In this document: piece by piece, positions 63,973-64,000 of the stretch
Position numbering within the stretch: the first letter of the stretch is position 1
Layout: each line of letters starts with the position of its first letter
Assembly (NCBI RefSeq): GCF_023283485.1
Contig: NZ_JAKILU010000013.1
Location: 45,538-109,537, forward strand
Length of the DNA: 64,000 nt
Origin: Shewanella glacialipiscicola
GTDB lineage: Bacteria > Pseudomonadota > Gammaproteobacteria > Enterobacterales > Shewanellaceae
Direction: 5' to 3'
Program-made: the position numbers and the translations under genes
The notes under the pieces: model-generated
Databases searched by the model: none
Seen by the model: the letters and a program-made list of their open reading frames with translations, nothing else
What the model was told of the DNA's origin: nothing

Positions 63973-64000
63973 ATGAACAAGCCCAATATCCTAGCCCTAG
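63973..64000 (+). CDS. possible start of a gene cut by the window edge
   Basis: An ATG at 63973 opens a frame (MNKPNILAL) that is still open at the window end. Only nine codons are visible and no clear Shine-Dalgarno is seen, so this is a weak call with no function assignable. Confidence 0.25.

Overview
The window looks like a chromosomal segment of a Shewanella species (Gammaproteobacteria, Alteromonadales). The grounds are the protein sequences, the adjacency of pheT-ihfA to a hya/hyp [NiFe]-hydrogenase locus (an order I remember from S. oneidensis), and the napEDABC (Nap-alpha) gene set. No database search was possible, so the species is not assigned. I see no rRNA or tRNA gene, CRISPR array or insertion sequence.

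Layout. (1) 2-3697, plus strand: the 3' part of pheT, ihfA, a strong terminator, then lpxM. (2) 3864-16321, minus strand: a complete uptake [NiFe]-hydrogenase locus, read as hyaA-hyaB-hyaC-hyaD, a HypF-like paralogue, hypF, hypB, hypC, hypD, hypE, hypA. A perfect FNR/EtrA box lies at class II distance upstream of hyaA. (3) 16706-22092, plus strand: a little-understood module of a TlpA-like thioredoxin, a DUF4266 lipoprotein, a DUF3570 beta-barrel, an ApbE-family flavin transferase and a QseBC/PmrAB-like two-component pair. Three 11-bp-phased TTAA-type hexamers lie just upstream. This is the best candidate for an undescribed system. (4) 22536-29301: envelope genes opgG, opgH, an L,D-transpeptidase, mepK, and a minus-strand gene of unknown function. 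(5) 29605-37014: rplY, tamA-tamB (minus strand) and a periplasmic isoaspartyl peptidase. (6) 37717-44554: quinol-type nitric oxide reductase norB, a CBS-domain protein and hrpA. (7) 44626-46885, minus strand: nrdG-nrdD, an anaerobic ribonucleotide reductase pair behind a perfect FNR box. (8) 47134-57857, minus strand: narG-narH-narJ-narI-ppiC-narK(fused)-DGC, the membrane-bound respiratory nitrate reductase operon. (9) 58408-62444, plus strand: napEDABC, the periplasmic nitrate reductase, divergent from nar across a 550-bp control region that carries FNR and NarL/NarP-like sites. (10) 62673-63842: roxA (ycfD), a ribosomal oxygenase.

How the genes fit together. Much of the window serves anaerobic life: hydrogen as electron donor, two nitrate reductases, nitrate/nitrite transport, NO removal and oxygen-independent dNTP synthesis. 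FNR-type boxes precede hya, nrdG and nar. The remainder is envelope biogenesis and core translation or RNA genes. Where a start codon was adjusted, the reason (Shine-Dalgarno spacing, overlap with the upstream stop, or a terminator inside the longer frame) is given in the entry.
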